From Mesostigma viride (Eukaryota > Streptophyta > Mesostigmatophyceae > Mesostigmatales > Mesostigmataceae), in NCBI GenBank assembly GCA_009746045.1, contig RPFO01000184.1, positions 157,381 through 221,380 on the forward strand: DNA of 64,000 nt. Direction: 5' to 3'. The number at the start of each line of letters is the position of its first letter. Position 1 is the stretch's first letter. Position numbers and translations under genes: made by a program. Shown here piece after piece: positions 17,870-26,869 of the stretch. The notes under the pieces are model-generated. The model worked only from the letters and a program-made list of their open reading frames with translations. It did no database searches and was not told the DNA's origin.

Positions 17870-18700
17870 ATGGCCGACCAGTCCACTTTGGTGACGTACA
17901 AAGTCCCAGAGCTTTATGAACTCCGTCAGAAAACTGATCCCTTCGGTGACTTCTCTGAGTACAATGTCTTGTGCGTGGGGGAACTCGATGTTGTGGGAGC
18001 ACTCGCGGCTGAAACCGTGCGAACGGGGATGTGTACGATCACCAAGGTGACAGCTCACGTTATGGAGCGCTATGCGAGCATGGGGGGCTTCGCAACCTCT
18101 CTGGACATGCTTTATGCGCATTGCATGCTCGTTTCTCCCACTAAGGCCAAGAACAGCAAATGTGTGGCTTCTTATGGGAAGACCTTGAGGGACGGGAAAG
18201 TGGTCAAAACAAGGCCTTTCGGCTTTGACGCGGTATGGAATCCTTCCCCGGAGCTGATCCTGGTCAACTGGCCCATCAACACGGCTCAGCAGCCTTACAC
18301 GATTCTCAACGTGGGCATCATCTGGCCTCCGGCGTTCTCCGTGGCCGACATGACCGAGAAGGATCTGCTTCCCTCCGCCCCCGGCGCCCCGAAGACGCGC
18401 TTGGAGAAAGCCATTGAGAGATATAACATCCCCCTGAGAGGTCACTGGATGCCTATCACCTCTCGCCTGGTTTCCGCGGACGAGCTCGCTGGACCCACGG
18501 AGGAAATTCAGGAAATTCAAAGGAAGACAGAAGCGGCTTGGTTGGAGATGGAGGATGCTGAGAAACGTGCCTGGCAGGAGCAGTGCCAGAGGATCCGGGA
18601 AGACCACATTGCTAGGATGCACGCCGAGATGGCCAAGGCCAATCCTTCCACTGAAATTGTCGTTGCTGGAAAGCAAGTGGATGTATCTCTGGTTCAGTAA
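17870..18700 (+). CDS. Unrecognised virus-like protein (276 aa)
   Basis: ATG at 17870 (MADQSTLVTYKVPELYELR). The first 190 residues look globular: beta-rich with FSEYNVLCVGELDVVGALAA, TITKVTAHVMERYASMGGF, ELILVNWPINTA and YTILNVGIIWPP. The last 70 residues are a charged helix (EEIQEIQRKTEAAWLEMEDA), then VVAGKQVDVSLVQ. No catalytic motif or family recognised. Upstream it has the motif array and TATA box shared with its divergent neighbour; downstream it has an AT-rich motif shared with the gene at 19085. Confidence 0.6.
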   Translation: MADQSTLVTYKVPELYELRQKTDPFGDFSEYNVLCVGELDVVGALAAETVRTGMCTITKVTAHVMERYASMGGFATSLDMLYAHCMLVSPTKAKNSKCVASYGKTLRDGKVVKTRPFGFDAVWNPSPELILVNWPINTAQQPYTILNVGIIWPPAFSVADMTEKDLLPSAPGAPKTRLEKAIERYNIPLRGHWMPITSRLVSADELAGPTEEIQEIQRKTEAAWLEMEDAEKRAWQEQCQRIREDHIARMHAEMAKANPSTEIVVAGKQVDVSLVQ

Positions 18701-18704
18701 ATGA

Positions 18705-18735
18705 TCCTTGTGTATTATTTTTATTAATGAAAAAC
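18705..18735 (+). terminator. AT-rich 3' motif after the 276-aa gene
   Basis: ATTATTTTTATTAATGAAAA follows the stop by about 14 bp. A near copy follows the stop at 20062 (20091-20110), and related AT-rich forms follow 14013 and, inverted, the minus-strand stop at 15688. Probably a polyadenylation or transcription-end signal. Confidence 0.45.
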
Positions 18736-18837
18736 CATTTTCACATAAACTTGAATACCAACAATGAGTCAATCACAATTGCATGCCAAGTGGCAAATTA
18801 CTTCAATTAGTATTTCAGGACGGGTCCGTACACTATC

Positions 18838-19008
18838 CGTAAGTCGTAACTGAAACCCTGTTGATAAGCCCATACGGCGTCGCGTCGTTGGTAACCGAAT
18901 TCCCGTGGATAAGGCCGTACAGCGCCGCGCCACTCGTAACCGAAATCCAGTGGATAAGTAACCGAAACTCTGTGTCCCCGTGGACAGCCGCTCCCGAGAG
19001 GTACAAAG
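18838..19008 (+). promoter_or_regulatory. GTAACCGAA motif array upstream of 19085
   Basis: GTAACTGAAACC, GGTAACCGAATTCCCGTGGA, CGTAACCGAAATCCAGTGGA, AGTAACCGAAACT and CCCCGTGGACAG follow one another between 18845 and 18988. A weak TATA-like GTACAAAG sits at 19001, 84 bp before the ATG, with a pyrimidine-rich leader. Same design as the promoters at 13.0 and 17.3-17.8 kb. Confidence 0.5.
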
Positions 19009-19084
19009 ACTCCAAGTTTGCGACTTGTTTCCCATCTCGCTCTCGTTTTCTCTCGCGCAATCCCTCTTGCACTCTCATCCATCC

Positions 19085-20062
19085 ATGGCTCCCGCTACCA
19101 GGTCCTCTGTTCGCCTCAACAACACCCCGCTGTTCCCTCTCTCCTTGGCAGCCATATCCAAGCGAAAGAAGCACGCCTGCAAGAAGCCTGTCCTCGTGGA
19201 GCACAGCGACGAGTCGAACCCCGTCAAGGACTCCGCTTTCGACTTGGTGAGGCCGCGTATCTGCGACACCTGTTTCCACATGCCGACGGACTTTTTCTAC
19301 CTCTTCAAAAACGACCAAGGCTCCGTCGAGTGCAAGTGCGATGGCTGCGTCAAGGCCATCCCTCAAATCGCCGACTTCGTGCACAAGTACTCGGATTCGC
19401 TCATGCGCTACCGAGTCCCTGAGCAAGATACGCCACCTCGCCGCTCCTATTCGTGCGTGGAGTGCATGTCGTACGTCACTGGAGCTGCCTTCGTCCACGA
19501 TACGCCTGCAACGCAGCATATGCGCAACAAGACCACTCTGTGCGAGCCCTGCTACCAAAAGAAGGTCGTGATCGCACTTCGCAAGTTGAAGGTGGCCGAG
19601 AACGAAGTCAGAACAGAAAAGGAGAACGAGCTCGTGCAGAGTTTCGTGAGGGACTGGAAGATGGACACGCAGGCCGGTGAGCAAGGGACTTCTCTCTACC
19701 TGCAGAACTCGAACGTGGCGAGCTGTTGGCCCCCGAAGGAGTGCTCCACCTGCACGGTGAGGTTCTTGCACGACGTCATGTCTGCCTATATTGTCCCGGA
19801 CCAGTTCTCGGACCAGATCCGCGTCCGCTGCCACAATTGCGCAAGGAACGCGCCCTTCAAGGCGAAGATCCTCTTGGAGGGGTACAGCGAAGACAACGGC
19901 TTGAAGAAGCTCCTGGAAAAACCCAAAGACCAGAGGGACGAGTTTGTCCCCTTCGGAGTCAACTTGCAGCCCATGAACAGAGCCGAGGAGAAGCAGTTCC
20001 TCCGCGGCGTGCTTGACCTTCTCGTGACTGAGGGCAAACCGCTGCTTTTTGGGCGCAAGTGA
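19085..20062 (+). CDS. Cys-rich multi-zinc-finger-like protein (325 aa)
   Basis: ATG at 19085 (MAPATRSSVRLNN); the frame is open upstream through the promoter. Cys pairs recur as ICDTCFHM, CKCDGC, SCVECMSY, LCEPCYQKK, ECSTCTVRF and CHNC, giving three candidate four-Cys zinc sites between about residues 55 and 255. This recalls treble-clef or zinc-ribbon folds, but no known family is obvious. A charged helix (VRTEKENELVQSFVRDW) separates the second and third sites. With the CxxC protein at 13268 it makes two Cys-rich proteins in a co-regulated group of four; a regulatory or RNA-binding role is possible. Confidence 0.6.
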   Translation: MAPATRSSVRLNNTPLFPLSLAAISKRKKHACKKPVLVEHSDESNPVKDSAFDLVRPRICDTCFHMPTDFFYLFKNDQGSVECKCDGCVKAIPQIADFVHKYSDSLMRYRVPEQDTPPRRSYSCVECMSYVTGAAFVHDTPATQHMRNKTTLCEPCYQKKVVIALRKLKVAENEVRTEKENELVQSFVRDWKMDTQAGEQGTSLYLQNSNVASCWPPKECSTCTVRFLHDVMSAYIVPDQFSDQIRVRCHNCARNAPFKAKILLEGYSEDNGLKKLLEKPKDQRDEFVPFGVNLQPMNRAEEKQFLRGVLDLLVTEGKPLLFGRK

Positions 20063-20087
20063 TGCAGTATAGGAAACACGATTGAGT

Positions 20088-20112
20088 GATATTATTTATT
20101 TTTATAATGAAA
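20088..20112 (+). terminator. AT-rich 3' motif after the 325-aa gene
   Basis: ATTATTTATTTTTATAATGA follows the stop by about 27 bp and resembles the motif at 18705. Confidence 0.45.
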
Positions 20113-20117
20113 AGACC

Positions 20118-20321
20118 ATGATCATTGTGTCCATCATCAAAGCATTATTGCTGTACTATCTCATATGCGTGAACATCGCCTTAGCACACGACCACTTGTA
20201 CGCGGAACACACGCGCAAATCGTTTGAATTCGCCACCTTATCACTGCGTCTTAAACTAATGCTATTAATCCCCATCCTAATTCCGGGCATGGTCCTATTC
20301 GGAGGGCCTTGGAGGCGCTAA
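20118..20321 (+). CDS. Small membrane protein ORF (67 aa)
   Basis: ATG at 20118. Residues 2-22 are a hydrophobic signal-like segment (IIVSIIKALLLYYLICVNIA), followed by a short polar loop with His and Glu, and a second hydrophobic stretch (LMLLIPILIPGMVLFGG) ending in a basic tail. Two membrane spans, or a signal peptide and one span, are plausible. It has no relatives I recognise. It is the last ORF before the composition changes. Confidence 0.35.
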   Translation: MIIVSIIKALLLYYLICVNIALAHDHLYAEHTRKSFEFATLSLRLKLMLLIPILIPGMVLFGGPWRR

Positions 20322-20389
20322 CCCCCCACCCGCTGGGAGACCACGGGACTTAGCCGATTTTCACAAGTCGCGCAACCCGGGAAAACGGG

Positions 20390-20743
20390 TCACTTTCGCG
20401 GAGCGTAGGTTGGTTTAGAGACATAATCTTCTGAAACCAGCTGTAGCACCTTTCCAGAACTGCTCACTGCTCTGACAGTGGGGCATGCAGATGAAAGAGG
20501 TGAAGCAGGCACACTCAAGCCAGCATGAGAGGGAGACTCACACTTCTTGCCGTGAGGAGGCCGCTTGCAGTCCTTGGGGTCACCGTGGGGCGGCCCGTGG
20601 CACTTGTGGCACAGGACGTCCAAATGCCCCAGCTCGTCCACGTTCTTGCGGCAGGTGGGCCGCAGGTGGTACTTCATGCCACAGCGGGTGCACCGCTGAG
20701 AAGACTTGTCCTCCTTGTCCTGCTTCTTGTTGTTGTTGTTGTT

Positions 20744-20785
<42 letters not shown>

Positions 20786-23449
20786 ACTGTTGTTGTTGTT
20801 GTTGCTGGAGCTGCCCCCCTTGGAGGGAGACTGCCCCTTACCCTTGCCCTTGCCCCAGCCCCTGCCCTTGCCCTTGCCCTTGCCCTTGCCCTTGCCCTTA
20901 AACATTTGTCCCAGCAGGGACTTGACTTCTGCCATAGTGACAGGTCTCTTGCTCCTGTCTTCCCTCTCCCTATCCTCCTCCTCCCTCTCTTCCCCCCTGA
21001 CCCTCTTTACAGAGGTGCCCATGGCCCCCTGGCTAAGGGGAGCCAAGGCCAGCTTGATATAATCCAATGCCTCCTTCATGTCCTCCCAGTACTTTGCCAT
21101 CCCTGTGGCAAGCATAGCGTAGGTGTTTTTGTCAAGTTTGAGTTTCTCAAGGAAAGAACGCAGCAAGAACTTGTGATCTAGCTGCTGGACATCAGGACGT
21201 GCTTTGATGGCTAGCTCATATTTCTTTGTCTCAGCCACATAGTCCACTGATGTGACCCTGTATTCCTCTACCCACCTGAATGCCCCATATATGTCCACAG
21301 ATGAGGGGGTGGAGAGGAGGTCAGTTAGCTCCTTCATGAAAGCCTCCCAAACTGCCCTAGCCTGCGTGTCCTGCCACTTGGGATACCTACGCTGGAAGAC
21401 AAGAATGAGATTCTGAATCTGAGAAGAGGACTGATGGTAGAAATCCCCCTGCATGAGAGATCCAAACCAATTCTTGACATTCAGTTCCTCCCTAGCCAGC
21501 TGCAGAGAGAGAAGTGCATGATTCCCCTGCTCCCTCGTATACCCCTCAGGCAGCCCCCTGACATTAATCCTATCCACAGGACGGTTTTCATTGTAAGTGG
21601 GCAACCTAGAGGGGGATGCAGGGGGAGAGGGAGAAGATGGTGTTGCTGCTGCAGCATTCACAGGAGAGACCTGCTGAGAGGGAAGTGCTACTTGAGTGAG
21701 CTGAGCAGGATGGGCAAACATGGGCTGTGTAGGAGGGTTAGACAACATAGGGGAGGGCTGGGTGGGGGTGTGAGTGTGTGTCACTTCCCGCCTCCTGCTG
21801 CGGGCCTCCTCCCAATCATGGAAGGTGGGAGAGAGGGACACTTCATCGTCAGTAGGGTTAGTAAGATCATGATGCAACCAGGTAGGCAGAGTTAGCCACC
21901 TACCCGCCCCTCTCAGGATGGCGTTGTGCAGGAGCTCCAGCAAACGCACCAGACGCACCCTGCTGCCCTGCACCCTCCTCCCTGAGAGGAGAGCCTGCAG
22001 GGCAGGCAGCAGGTCGTCGCACACCCTACGTGTGCCCGCTTGGAGGTTGGGCAGGCCCAGGATGTGCGTGATGATTGCACACACCAGGCTGCCCGCCTCC
22101 GCGACGTGCATCTGCTGGCTCCTGTCGGCCAGCCCACGGAAGGAGGCTGTGGCTGTCTGTATGGCACGCCACACGGCCTCATCACCCAGGGTGATGAAGT
22201 CGCGACCTTGCAGGTCGCCCTCCAGCAGTGCTGGTTGCTGCCCAGCTGCGGTGGGACCCTGGGGCCCCTCCGGCCCTGCCAGGGACTTGTCCTTGTTGCG
22301 ACTAGAGGGGGCCTGCCCCCCAGAGCCGCTGGAGGTGCCCGTGACACCCTCCATGGGGGCTGCATCCCCCGCCAGCGCCGGAGGCGCCGGCGTCGCTGCC
22401 GGGGTCCCTGCGACCCCGGGCGCTTGTGTCGCCGCCGGGGTCCCTGCGACCCCGGAGGCCTCCTCAGCCACCTGGCCCCCCACGCTGGGCGGGGGAGCCT
22501 GCGGCTGAGGTTGGACCCTCTGACCTGCCAGAGGGTCCTGGGTGGCTTCACCACCCATGGGCGTGTTGGGGGCTTCTGCCGCCCCGCGCCCCGTCGCAGG
22601 CGGCATCGCAGCCGCCTCACGCCTATCCGGGCCCCAGCCAACTGGCGTGACTTGGGGCCACGCTGGCAACGGAGTCAGCGCGATCTCTGGTCTGGAGACC
22701 ACGCGCAGCGCCTCTCTCTGGCGCTGCCTGGACGCCCACTGATCAACAGTGCCGGGGTTGTGCCTCGGCCGATTGGCGAAACAGTACAGCCAAACCGCCA
22801 CCTGAACCAGTGGGAGCTGCATCCTAAGACGCCCCTCGATCAGCGAGTGCACCCGATGAACCTCTATCGCGTGTATCGCCTCATCTGGAAGCAACTGAAA
22901 ACGATCGAGCAAGATCCGGCCGTTCACCGCAATGAACGCCGGGATGTCGTCCTCCCCAAGGGGGAGAAAATGGGGTGGGCGCCCGAACATGACCGGGGGC
23001 GGAACATGTTCCCCATACCGGTCAATGTCCATGGTGGCCATCTGTCGGCCCACGGAAAGGTTGCCAGACGTCGCAGGTGTCTGCGACGAAAGCTCAAGCG
23101 AAGGCCGAGGCCTCGCAGGCGGCACCTCGCCATCCTCCTCGGAGGAATCACTCCGCTCACGACCCCCGTCACCTGCGACGGGTGAACGTCGTGCCCGGGG
23201 GACCTGCCCCCCAGGTGCCATGGCGGACAAACCGCCAGTGGCAAACGGCCGCCCGCTCGCCATCCCCCGGGCGCCGGGCCCCACCTGCGGGCCCCGACGC
23301 CTGGGTTGGTCAGCGACCACCGTGCGGAAGGGGACGTTGGGCGTCACCCTCGCATCGGTGGTGGAGGGCGTGCCCTCCGGCGAAAGGCGGGGTGAGGTGC
23401 GCCTGGCAGGCGCCTTCCCCTTGTTGTTGTTGCCGTTGTTGGAAGCCAT
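20390..23449 (-). mobile_element. Gag-like ORF of a retroelement (LTR-type or related), incomplete
   Basis: A single long minus-strand ORF starts at the ATG 23449. The N-terminal third is Pro/Ala/Arg-rich and low in complexity. A helical capsid-like region lies around residues 640-820. It is followed by a Gly/Lys repeat, a long Asn run (TTG repeats on the plus strand, 20740-20810) and two zinc knuckles near the C-terminus, one of the form C-x2-C-x4-H-x4-C. This order is that of a Gag protein. No protease, integrase or reverse transcriptase follows; the ORF ends about 70 bp from the virus-like region, so the element is incomplete, though the remaining ORF is whole. A LINE ORF1 is the alternative. 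It looks young. Confidence 0.6.
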
Positions 23450-23941
23450 ATCTTTTTTTTGCTTGTAAAAAAAATATCGAACTTTTCAGTCCAAGTTGGA
23501 TGGAGACTAGGGACGACGAACAACTGCGAAAGCTAAGAGCGAATGATGATTGTATTACAATAATACAATGAGAGAGCGATGAAAGCTGAGGGCTCAGAAT
23601 GGAACTGGGCAGACTCGGGTGCTGTGGCACTCCCCAGTGCTACGCCTATATGCCTATGGCGGTGCTACCTGCAGCACACGACCAGTGGACAAGTGTACAC
23701 TGCAATGCCATGCGACCACGTCACTAGCATCCAGCTAAGACTCGGCCCGTCAGGCCCGGCTACACCGGACCTGGCGGGTCGAGCTAGCACCTAGGAACAG
23801 TCTGGCACTAACCGCACATCGGTCCACATGACACCTCAGTACCGTACACCCTGCCGTACTGTACTGAGGTGTCCCGCTCAGCCGCGGTAGGCAATACGCG
23901 GCGCGCAGGCCGGAAATCCGTGTGTCAGCCTAAGCATCTCA
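23450..23941. other. Leader or flank of the gag-like ORF, no gene seen
   Basis: Contains an A/T run just upstream of the gag ATG and a perfect 13-bp inverted repeat at 23830-23873. No long terminal repeat could be recognised because only one end is present. Confidence 0.4.
23830..23873. repeat. 13-bp perfect inverted repeat, 18-nt loop
   Basis: GACACCTCAGTAC at 23830-23842 pairs with GTACTGAGGTGTC at 23861-23873. Possible RNA hairpin or a relic of a palindromic element. Confidence 0.7.
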
Positions 23942-24394
23942 TCTAACTGCGCTGCCTTCTATTCCCCCAACCACCGGCCTGACATCGTGGTGCTGGACTT
24001 TGAGGGGGGTGGCCGGCATCTGCTTATTGACGTTTCGGTGGCGCGGCCCTTGGCTCTTAGCCACGTGGCTGGGGCCTCCCTCACGGCAGGTTACACGGCG
24101 GACCGGGCGGAGCGGGCCAAGCTCCTGGCCTACGGCGACGTCGGGCACCATCGTGTGGTGCCCTTTGTCCTGGAGGAGTTTGGGGCCATGGGGCCCCTGA
24201 CCTCCGCCTTCTTCAAGGAGTGTTGCCGGCTCCGGGAGGACCGGCTGGACCTGGAGGGCCAGCGGGCCCCATGGTCGGCGCGGACCTGGACGTCATATTG
24301 GCGTCAGCGCTTGTCGGTGGCGCTGACTCGGGCCATGGCTGACATCATGCTCCGCCGTACGCGGGCTGATTTTGCGGTGCAGCAGGGCTATTAG
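23942..24394 (+). mobile_element. 3' end of an R2/NeSL-type LINE: restriction-like endonuclease domain
   Basis: The open frame carries HRPDIVVLDFEG, then RHLLIDVSV, then AERAKLLAYGD. This is the PD-x(n)-D...K signature of the restriction-like endonuclease that ends site-specific LINEs of the R2/NeSL group. VVPFVLEEFGAMGPLTSAFF and a charged helical tail with WTSYWRQRLSVALTRAMADI follow, as in algal and protist relatives. The reverse transcriptase part is missing, so this is a 5'-truncated copy, as expected from target-primed reverse transcription. The stop is at 24392-24394 and a 3' UTR probably follows to about 24540. Confidence 0.6.
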
Positions 24395-24790
24395 GTTCCT
24401 CCCGTTAGGCGTTTCCATTGGTCTTATCGTAGTATAGAGCTTTGACATGGCTCTGTATATAGGTTTATAGCTGGGCGTTTGCTTTGGTTTGAGTGATTTC
24501 ACTCTGCTGTAAGTAATTATATTTTTAATATATATGCAGGTCGTACTACAGGTACAGCCACGGCTGCCACGCGGCTTCTGCAGCGATCACGCTCTTTCTC
24601 CTAGACAATTGCTCTACTGGTCCCTACAGGTCGGTCGACTTGGACCATGATGCGTCAAGAACAGTTAATTGACTGACTTAAACAAGATGTTTGTCTACAT
24701 GCAGCTGTCTGCACCTAACTAACGCGAAACCGCGTGCTACCAAATATAGGGGCAAATGCATGAGTAACACATGTCAACGCACAACCGGTG
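24395..24790. other. LINE 3' flank and unassigned sequence
   Basis: Probable 3' UTR of the R2-type fragment to about 24540 (ends in a TATATATAT-like stretch), then about 250 bp with no gene, RNA or repeat I can support. Confidence 0.4.
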
Positions 24791-24839
24791 GAAATCACGC
24801 GATACCAACCGCGGCAACAGTGGTGTGAACATAGCGGGC

Positions 24840-25305
24840 ACTGACATGCAAAAAAGCACCAGCAGCGGCATCAGTAGCAAATTGTAGTAGCGGAACAATA
24901 GCCACTACATCAATGCAACAACACATCAGCCCAGCAACACAGCAGCAGCATGACCGTAGCACAGCAGCAACACAACTGTAGCACATCAACACGGCCGCAT
25001 AGCAGGAGCACAAGTCAGCGCAGCAGCAACTTAGTATGCCGATTCCTGAATTTCCTATCAGTGGACTATAGTCCATTGATAGGAAATTCACTAATAGGCA
25101 GTACTAGCTCAGCAGCACGGCAGCAATGCAGCAGTGCATCAACACAGCAGCACGACAGCAATACATCAGCGGCACGGCAGCAATGCAGCAACACATCAGC
25201 ACAATAGCACAGCAGCAGCACGGCAGCAATGCAGCAGCAATAGCATGGCAGCACAGCAGCAGCAGCAGCACATGAGCAGCTCAATGACAACAACGCTGCT
25301 TGCGC
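24840..25305. repeat. Degenerate CAG/ACA-rich repeat block
   Basis: Irregular repeats of CAGCAGCACGGCAGCAATG and CATCAGCACAACAGCA type. It is interrupted by the 42-bp palindrome at 25048. Many short open frames here are repeat artefacts. Confidence 0.7.
25048..25089. repeat. 42-bp near-perfect palindrome
   Basis: GAATTTCCTATCA ... TGATAGGAAATTC flank the self-complementary core TGGACTATAGTCCA, with one mismatched pair only. It can extrude as a cruciform and sits as a unique island in the CAG-type block. Confidence 0.8.
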
Positions 25306-25306
25306 T

Positions 25307-26524
25307 TCAGCAGTCGTCGTCGTCGTCATCATCATCGGCAAGGATGAGCGCTCGCTTCCGACGCCGGGAGGCGCCTGCGTTGTTGTTCTCCGCCACAACG
25401 TCGCTGGGTGGAACCATCTCGCGCAATCGAGCCTCGGCCAGGGTGATATCCGGCGCTTGCAACGCAGGGACGACCACACCGGGGCACCCGCAGATCTGTG
25501 CCTCCAGCTCGTGGAGAGGCACGCAAGAAACCGCGTCCTCCTCCCAACGGGCACCCCAGTACATGGCTACCATGTCGTTTTGCGTGTCGACAACAGCGAC
25601 ACGACCATGGTACCTGCCGTCCCGGCTTTCGGTGCGACCGTCCGCGGATGTCACACGCTCCGACGCCCAATGACACACGACTTGCCCTACGAGGTTGCGG
25701 CTGCCACTCTTGACCTGCAGCGTTACGCCTTCCCAGCATGCCTTCGCCATGCCGACGATGCCCTTCGAGCATTCAGCATCTTGCCACTTCACGACCGGGT
25801 GTTCCGCGTCATAGGGCACCTCCTTCAGCGCCTTTAGGCACTCCTTGGTGAGCTTTTTGTTCGCACCCAAGGAGACTCCATGGGGCGGCTGACCTCGCTT
25901 GCCCACCACTTGTGTCAAGACGAGGTCTGAGGCGGTGATGATCACTGTGTGCGCCGCAGTGGTTGGCGGATGGGGCCATTGCGCAATGTCTGTATTCCAC
26001 GGGTGCCACGTGTCATGCAAATGCTTAGCGCGGTATACAAAGAGCTCAATAGAAGGTTGGCCGCCATCCTCCTTCGCAACCACCTCCTTGATGATGCCAA
26101 CGAGGACTGGAGTCCACGTGAGCTTCGAGTTGCAGAGAATACCAGCTGAAGGGTGCCAGTATAGAACAGCGGAGCCTTTCTCAACGCCTTGCATGCGCTT
26201 CAAGTAAGCGACCTTGGCTGCCATGGCCCTGTCTTCTGCCGCCCATTCCTGCTGTGTGTGGCCATCATGACGAACTCGGTCTACCAGCGGGGTGACGCGC
26301 ACCGCCTCTGCGTCGACCAACGCCATGAAGTGCTCTTCTTGCGTCGGTGGTGGTTCAGGCGCTGCATCGTGCTCACGCAGGGCGGAGATGTCCGCGCGAG
26401 ATGGCCACGGCAAAGGGCGCCACTCCTCAGGCACCTCCTCAGGGGCATGTGGGACTTGACTTGCGAAAAAAGGCCTTGTTTGGCTTGATGGTGTCGGGCG
26501 GAAAGTACCACTGCCAGATGCCAT
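25307..26524 (-). CDS. Unrecognised protein with acidic Asp-run C-terminus (405 aa ORF)
   Basis: The first ATG is at 26524, but coding similarity in style continues upstream in other frames (see 26465-26841), so the true start is likely further 5'. Features: VLYWHPSAGILC and WTPVLVGIIKEVV form beta-strand patterns like a Tudor/BAH-type chromatin-reader core; later YHGRVAVVDTQNDMVAMYWG is a second such strand set. The C-terminus is basic (ASRRRKRAL), then eight Asp residues. It may be a transposon-linked or host protein. No domestic function is claimed. Confidence 0.45.
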   Translation of the reverse strand: MASGSGTFRPTPSSQTRPFFASQVPHAPEEVPEEWRPLPWPSRADISALREHDAAPEPPPTQEEHFMALVDAEAVRVTPLVDRVRHDGHTQQEWAAEDRAMAAKVAYLKRMQGVEKGSAVLYWHPSAGILCNSKLTWTPVLVGIIKEVVAKEDGGQPSIELFVYRAKHLHDTWHPWNTDIAQWPHPPTTAAHTVIITASDLVLTQVVGKRGQPPHGVSLGANKKLTKECLKALKEVPYDAEHPVVKWQDAECSKGIVGMAKACWEGVTLQVKSGSRNLVGQVVCHWASERVTSADGRTESRDGRYHGRVAVVDTQNDMVAMYWGARWEEDAVSCVPLHELEAQICGCPGVVVPALQAPDITLAEARLREMVPPSDVVAENNNAGASRRRKRALILADDDDDDDDC

Positions 26525-26841
26525 GGGGCAACTTCTCGACCCTTGTTTTGATCGACTCCAGCTCCTTCCCCAGAAACTCCATGTTCAATGGTGCGAAGGC
26601 TGGGGTGTCCTGCATGCAACATCGGAATGCGGTCTGGATCCACAAGTCGGACGCCAAACAGCGGCCGCCCCTCCGCATCAAACTTGTAAGGCTGTGTCAT
26701 CGCCTTCCCGCACCGTGGCGCGCCTTCCTGTCGAGTCCCCGCGGGCTGCCACGGCGTCTTTTGGGACTCCGTGGTCCGGTAGGACAACCAGGTCTCTGTG
26801 TTGCCCTGTACCTGGAAGAAGACGGCGTGGTACACCTTCAT
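26465..26841 (-). pseudogene. Upstream coding-like segments of the 25307 gene in two other frames
   Basis: Starting at the ATG 26841 one frame reads MKVYHAVFFQVQGNTETWL and continues through FDAEGRPLFGVRLVDPD. A second frame then reads FAPLNMEFLGKELESIKTRV and LPHGIWQWYFPPDTIKPN, and the long ORF takes over near 26465. Changes of frame near 26600 and at a T-run near 26465 explain this; it is either a decaying gene or contains sequence errors. A short intron is less likely because no good GT-AG pair fits. Confidence 0.35.
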
Positions 26842-26869
26842 TGAGCGACCGCGTTTTTCAGGCACCGGC

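Larger units (their letters stand above)
1..20321. mobile_element. Endogenous large-DNA-virus-like region (giant-virus type), partial and broken
   Basis: Seen: about 20 kb of tightly packed, intron-free ORFs on both strands with short gaps, in contrast to the repeat-filled, intron-bearing DNA that follows. Parts include a KilA-N domain protein, a PhyH-type dioxygenase, a repeated small zinc-binding family, acidic disordered proteins and a poly-proline protein. KilA-N proteins are known from large DNA viruses and phages; this and the architecture suggest Nucleocytoviricota or a comparable large dsDNA virus. No capsid, polymerase or packaging ATPase was recognised, so the family is not settled. 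The region continues past the left edge; the right limit is set by the last small ORF before a retroelement. Most ORFs are long and open, suggesting a young insertion; I estimate three to five breaks. An assembly join is an alternative. Confidence 0.6.

Noticed and set aside
21434-23571. Plus-strand ORFs opposite the gag-like ORF (up to 381 codons)
   Set aside because: Shadow frames of a GC-rich coding strand; the minus frame has zinc knuckles and a proper start.
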